NCBI GenBank assembly: GCA_026545225.1
Contig: CM048846.1
Span: 58,656,270-58,720,269, forward strand
DNA from: Cornus controversa
Lineage: Eukaryota; Streptophyta; Magnoliopsida; Cornales; Cornaceae
Direction of reading: 5' to 3'
Length of the DNA stretch: 64,000 nucleotides
Every line of letters starts with the position of its first letter. The first letter of the stretch is position 1. The position numbers were made by a program, and so were the translations under genes. Positions 58,740 to 64,000 of the stretch are shown here, one piece after another. The notes beneath the pieces are model-generated. The model saw nothing but the letters and a program-made list of their open reading frames with translations. It was not told the origin of the DNA and ran no database searches.

Positions 58740-61249
58740 AAAATGGCCATTTCGCACGATCGACATGCTCCCCATAGGACCTCCAACAACCCTATACATG
58801 GTTTATTTGGAGCCTAATCCTCATTCTAACATCCTAGGACCTCTCATACATGATCCATAACATAAATGAGAGATTCCAACATCAATTACACACTTAAAAT
58901 CATATTCATGATTGAATCATACATCAAAATGAATCATTCTCTTTCACAACCACAATCCGTTCATAATGAAAACATCATCAACTAAATTAAATGCTACCAT
59001 GAGCATCACATAAACTAATCCATTGTCTTTTCATGCCCAACAAGCTTATATCCAATACATATATCAAAAGTACATTTGTCCAAAGTACAACCACAACTCA
59101 AAAATAAGTCACATGCCACAAGCCAGCATGGATAGCCACAAAAATGTATAACATCCAAAAGATAGCAAAATGCTACTAGAATTCCACTTGGACATTCATG
59201 TCGCCTCCATCATCAACGCTTTATCTGGAAAAGAGTTTAGAATAAAGGGGTGAGCACCACTACGGCTCAGTAGAGATAACCCAACCCTCCTAAGTGCCAA
59301 CTCGACACTGAACTATATGGAATGCATATGAATACACTACATGTCACATCCACAATCTCACAAACAAATCAACAATTATAATTCAAGATGATTACATATT
59401 TCACAAATCATGTTTAGCATGTTCAAACATAAAAGCATTAAGGAAAGTAAATGCTTTCTCTCTCGGTCCTCATCCGATACCCTACATGATTGGCCTGCTC
59501 CGAGGATCATGTAACCTTGGACACCTCCGATAACCATCCAATGACCGAGATAACTCCAAAGGGTCATTCTACCATAGCAATGTATAGGATTGCCATAGAG
59601 TGAGGGGACAACTCCGAGGCTCACAATTCTTGGACATTCTTTGATTCTAGGCATTAAGCCTTAGTATGGCGGGTCCACTCTGAGGGCCATACGTAGTGGA
59701 TAATTTTACCATATTTCACAACACGGTTGGACCACTTTGAAGTCCTGTATACCTCATTTGCGTCATTTTCTCGCAACTTTCCACATATGCAATATAAATG
59801 TGTAAACACATGACATTTTATTTTCATGCTTTACTCCTGCTCATTGATACTAAAAAGAAGTAAAAAGCATGTTTCTCATCATATAGCATATATATGTATA
59901 ACATATGCATATATCCTCTCGTATGCATACAACTTCAAAATTAACATACTTTACTCATGCTACACACAATGCATAATTTTAGCACATAGAACTAACATGC
60001 ATTTAACCATCACATATTCCTCATGTAATCACATATATAACACAAGTTTACACATTTGCACATAAAACCCAAATTGAGCACATAACACCTACATACCCAA
60101 TTTCTTCCATTCACACACTTTGACCCACATAATAAAACCAACACAAGGAACACCAAATGTGCAAAGATAAGATTCAACAGAAGGAGAAAATCTGAATTCC
60201 CACCCCTCTCACTCTCCTAAAGCATGTGATACACAACCTACACCTTTCCTCTTCACCCGAAATCCTAAAATCGACAATTAGAAGAGAAAAAGAACCCTTA
60301 CCTCAAAAATGAAGGCCTTCAAAGCACTTCACAAAATCCCAGCAATGTCAACCTTTTCAAAATGTGACTTTATTCGGTTCAAACCAAAGTCCTAGTCGTC
60401 CCCTACGTATTTCCCTCATTCGGCGAGTGTTAAATCCAAGCCGAACGAGTCTAAAATGTAGAGAGAAGGTAGAGAGAAGAAGAGGGAAATGTTAGAGAGA
60501 GAGTGAACCATGTGAAATGGCTGGAATCACTCTCAGCCATGTATTTAAAAGGAATCTAGGGTGCGAAATGACTATTTTGCCCCCTATCCATTTAACGTAC
60601 CTTCCCGAGCTCCGTTTTCGATTTTGAAAACTCCTACGGCCTCAAAATCACTTCCTCTACTCTTTAAACATTTCATCTAAGCCATTCTCAAAAAATAAAT
60701 ATTTTTGAGAATTTTCGGGATTCCCGGGCCCACTTGAGTTGCCTCCCGGGCCCCAGTTTGACCAAAAAGTCAAACTTCTCCAATTCTCCTGAAAACTTTA
60801 TAAAACATTAAAAACACTTCCCAAACATTTGTCCACACTCAAAACATGTTAAACACCACTCAAAATTCATTTATGGCAATTATAATGCGAAAAATGTAAA
60901 ATCGGCCAAAATTGGTCACGGTCTCTACACAGCTACTTGAAATCTCATATGTTAAACCTGAAATCTATTTTTTGTAAAGTTGATCTTGAAATCTGTTTTG
61001 GTAAAGTTAATTTTGAAATCTAGTTTGCAAGAATTTTATTAATTCTTTAACTTTTAGATTGCTGGAATGTTATTGTTGTTTGAACCTAAGTTGCTGAGCT
61101 TAAATTACTATTTTAGAACCTATGTTGTTGAGCTAAAATTGCTGTTTTAGAACCTATATTGCTAAGCTTAAACTGCTATTTTGTAAATTAATATTGATGA
61201 AAATGTATATGCTGAGTTGCTAAAGTACTTATGTTGAAGTGTTGAAAGT

Positions 61250-61445
61250 GATACTGCTGATTTGGATTTGATATTGCTAATTTGCAATTGATATTTGCTG
61301 ATTTAGAATTGATACTGCTGATTTGGAATTGATACTGCTAATTTGGATTAGATATTGCTGATTTGGAATTCATATTTGCTGATTTGGAATTGTTACTGTT
61401 GATTTAGAATTGATATTGCTGATTTGTTGACTTGGAATTGCTTAT
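61250..61445 (+). repeat. Tandem repeat of about 21 bp in the left arm
   Basis: About nine imperfect units of the type GATTTGGAATTGATACTGCT. Confidence 0.8.
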
Positions 61446-63214
61446 TTGCTATTCTAAAAATGTTATTTTCGAGATTTAAATAGTACATATGCTATCTATC
61501 TTTTGAACTACTTGTACTCCTAATTTCTACTCTAGATGCAGTTGTGTTTGAGTTTAAGAACGGGTATCAAGACAAGCAATGCCATAACTATTATTTAAAG
61601 TGAATGTATCAAGCTAAATGGAAGCTTGAATAGCTGAGAAGGAGACTCATAGAAAGAGCAGTTGTTTACAAGATCTTGGAAGCTACACTCAGAGTGTTTG
61701 CACTAAAGCCTATCTTTAAAGAAATTCAAACATTATTATGTGCCTAGAGTTCAAGTGCCTTATACATTATCAAGATCAACCTTAAAGACCTACTATCAAA
61801 GCTTGAAGACTTGTCGATTACTACATCTAACTGACTCCACTATCACTATGTATAGTCCAAGTATTAGGATACTTTGGACATGGGGAGTATGAGTGATTGT
61901 GGTGAGATTGGTGAGAGATAGCTTGGGCGTTGGGAAGTCTGGACTGGGTTAAGAGCAAAAAAACTGTTGTGAGAGTGGTTCAAGCCTAGGGAGGCTGTGA
62001 ACTGGGTTAAGAGATGGAGTGACTATGTGGTGAGTTGGGTGAGTGAGAGATTGATTTGAATATTACTATATTACCCTTTCAGACATAGTGGAGCTCAGTT
62101 CGAAGAGATTTTTTACCCCACCCTAGGGTTTTTCTCTATAAATATGTGTGTCCATAATTGTGTGATTGCATGTGCCAGCCAAACTTATAATATTAAGAAG
62201 AAAATCGAAGAACCTATTCACCCCCTCTCCCTCTAGGTTCATCACATTTCTTTACTTTCTCTTATGTCTTTATTTTTCATTTCCACCAAAATACTTGTGG
62301 TATGTAGTTTCGTGATCAACACAAGTTTTTTCACCCAAGTTTAGGGGAACGTGCCCCTTGTGCCGAGTTTTATAATTAATCTCCACTATGTATGTTTATA
62401 AAGGTAAAACCCTAATGTGGGGAAACATCCTCTTTGACTGTCAAGCTAGAATTAAGCTCCACTATGTATGAAAAGTAGTACAGTAATTCTTCAATCACTC
62501 TCTCACTCACCCAACTCACCATATAGTCATTCCAACTCTCACCCTAGTTCACAGCCTCCCTAGGCCTGAACCACTCTCAACAATCCTCACAACATTTTTC
62601 TGTTCTCACCCACCCAGGCTTCCCAAAGCCCAAGTTATCTCTCACCAAGCTCACCACAATCACTCAAACTTCCCCTATCCAAAATATCCCTATACTTGGA
62701 CTACAAATGATAACTGTGGAGTCATTATAATGTCTAGATTTGCAACTCTTCAAGCTTTGATTGTCAATCGTCAAAGTTCAGCTTGATAATGAAAAGGCCA
62801 CTCGATCTTTTTGCAGATAACGACGCTTGAAATTTCTATAGTGATAGGCTTCAGTATGAGCAACCTTGAATGTTGCTATGAAGGACTTGTAATAGATTGC
62901 TCTTTCAATGAATCCCCTTCTCAACTACTTAGACTTACATTCACCTTGGTATATTCACATTTAACAATTGTCCTGGTATTTCTTGGTCTGTGTACCTATT
63001 CTTAAAATGGACAAAACTGCAACTAGAGTAGACTTTAGTAGCACAAAACTTATGGATACACGTATAACAATTGGCACACAAGGAGCAGACAACACAAACA
63101 CAATTTAGCAAACCAGCTTACTTAATTCAGCAATTTAACGTATGAAATTCAATAATATCATCAAGGTAAATTCAGCATATTAGCATATAAAATTCAGTAA
63201 TATCAACAAGTTAT

Positions 63215-63560
63215 TAGTCTCAAATCAGCACTATAAAGTTCTCGAAACAACAACTTATAAGACTCAAATTAGTACTATAAAGTTCTCAAAATAGCAACTT
63301 ACAAGCCTCAAATCAGCACTATAAAATTATCAAAAATAGTAACTTATAAGCCTTAAATCAGCACTATAAAATTATCAAAAACAGCAACTTATAAGCCTCT
63401 AATCAGCAACATATGATTCACAAATCAGCATAATGCAGTTCTCAAAAATAGCAACTTATAGTTAACAAATCAGCAACATATAGGTTCACAAATCAGCAAC
63501 ATATAGTTCTCAAAATTAGCAACTTATAATTCACAAATCAGTAACATATAGGTTCACTTG
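63215..63560 (+). repeat. Tandem repeat in the right arm
   Basis: Imperfect units of about 40-60 bases built on AAATCAGCA, CTATAAA or ACATATA, and AGCAACTTATAA. They are the inverted counterpart of the repeats in the left arm. Confidence 0.75.
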
Positions 63561-63599
63561 CAAAACATATTTGAAAACTCAGAACAGAGAATATTTATC

Positions 63600-64000
63600 A
63601 TTTTCAAAGTATATTCAAAAATTAGAGTTTAGAGGCAACTTCAGTAATCATCAACACAAAATCAAGGTTCAGAAGCATATATTAGAGAGACAAAATCATA
63701 TAACCATAACTTCAAGAACGCGTGCACCTGTGATGTGTGTGTGTCAATAAAAATACCACAACCAGTGTGCCTGTGCTTGTGAGCATGTATATATGTAAAT
63801 AATCTAACTATTATGCGTCTATGAGATATGAAAGAGAGTAAATCAAAAATATTATACTAGAATAGAGCCTTCGTGATTCTGTATAAGATTGACACATAGA
63901 GATGGTAGAGCCTCTATATATGATCGATGAAAAGATGGTAGAACCTTTGTTAATGCCGGCGAAGATGGTTCACGAATCTAATAATGGATTGAGATTTTGT
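63600..64000. other. No gene recognised
   Basis: AT-rich; a short GTGTGTGTGT run at 63735-63747. Nothing else supportable. Confidence 0.5.

Larger units (their letters stand above)
58140..60929 (-). mobile_element. Long gypsy LTR (chromovirus-like), minus strand
   Basis: On the minus strand it starts TGTAGAGACCGTGACC at 60929, like the LTR at 10889, and ends GTCGGGGCA at 58140. It shares with that LTR the GAGCC.T.GTGGTGCTCACC block (59250-59275). A TGGTATC primer-site-like sequence lies at about 58122-58128. It carries hairpin-forming palindromes (58515-58760), a motif cluster (59480-59720) and GAGA-rich sequence (60430-60520). At 2.79 kb it is twice as long as the LTR at 10889. No matching second LTR or gag was found nearby. 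Confidence 0.65.
60950..63600. repeat. Large imperfect inverted repeat, arms of about 1.1-1.2 kb
   Basis: The left arm (about 60950-62160) and right arm (about 62400-63600) are reverse complements. For example GAACTGGGTTAAGAG and GGTGAGTTGGGTGAGTGAGAGA on the left correspond to TCTCTCACTCACCCAACTCACC and CCCTAGTTCAC on the right, and CATAGTGGAGCT (62083) to AGCTCCACTATG (62453). The spacer is about 240 bases. CCTATTCACCCCCTCTCCCTC at about 62217 resembles a SIRE-type LTR end, so the arms may be two copia LTRs head to head; a foldback element is the alternative. No coding. Confidence 0.65.

Noticed and set aside
59376-60065. Frames of 79-92 residues
   Set aside because: They lie in LTR sequence and show no domain or conserved pattern.
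58140-60929. Mate LTR of the element starting at 10889
   Set aside because: It is on the opposite strand, twice as long and has no matching gag beside it, so it is a relative and not the mate.

Overview
This looks like a stretch of nuclear DNA from a flowering plant, most likely a eudicot with a large, repeat-rich genome (species not identifiable by eye). Almost every recognisable coding block belongs to a plant transposable element: L1- and RTE-type LINEs, Ty1/copia and Ty3/gypsy (chromovirus and Athila) LTR elements, a TRIM and two hAT-type MITEs. No rRNA, tRNA or CRISPR was seen. One candidate host-gene 3' end lies near 9.2-9.5 kb, and one GC-rich segment at 57.6-58.1 kb is unexplained.

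Layout. 1-3.1 kb: L1-type LINE on the minus strand (ORF2 endonuclease at the window edge, ORF1 behind it), hit by a 578-bp hAT-type MITE. 3.3-6.2 kb: RTE-type LINE (plus) holding a reduced copia element (minus), which itself holds a 5'-truncated L1 3' end. 6.5-7.9 kb: SIRE-like copia LTR. 8-10.9 kb: mostly unassigned, with the candidate host exons and microsatellites. 10.9-21.7 kb: chromovirus-like gypsy element interrupted inside gag by a second, long-LTR element that carries almost no coding sequence. 21.7-29.6 kb: inverted pair of Athila LTR pieces, then an Athila element (gag, protease, RT, third ORF) with a TRIM in its tail. 30.2-56.3 kb: a family-A Athila element broken up by a family-B Athila element, a 1.09-kb direct duplication, a solo LTR with perfect 5-bp target duplication, and an inverted copy of its own 3' end. 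56.8-57.4 kb: second hAT-type MITE, opposite orientation. 58.1-60.9 kb: a long gypsy LTR on the minus strand. 60.9-63.6 kb: large inverted repeat.

How it fits together. The LTR elements are decayed fossils; the nesting gives their relative order. The most interesting signals are (i) clusters of CG-containing palindromes, sharing the core CGATGCATCG between unrelated gypsy families, that sit upstream of TATA-like boxes in LTRs and again just before the third ORF of two Athila elements, which suggests an internal promoter; (ii) that third ORF itself, present in three Athila copies in the place where env-like genes sit; (iii) the duplication and inversion history of the 30-56 kb block; and (iv) G-quadruplex-capable runs conserved in both MITE copies. 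All similarity statements are by eye; percent identities are rough.
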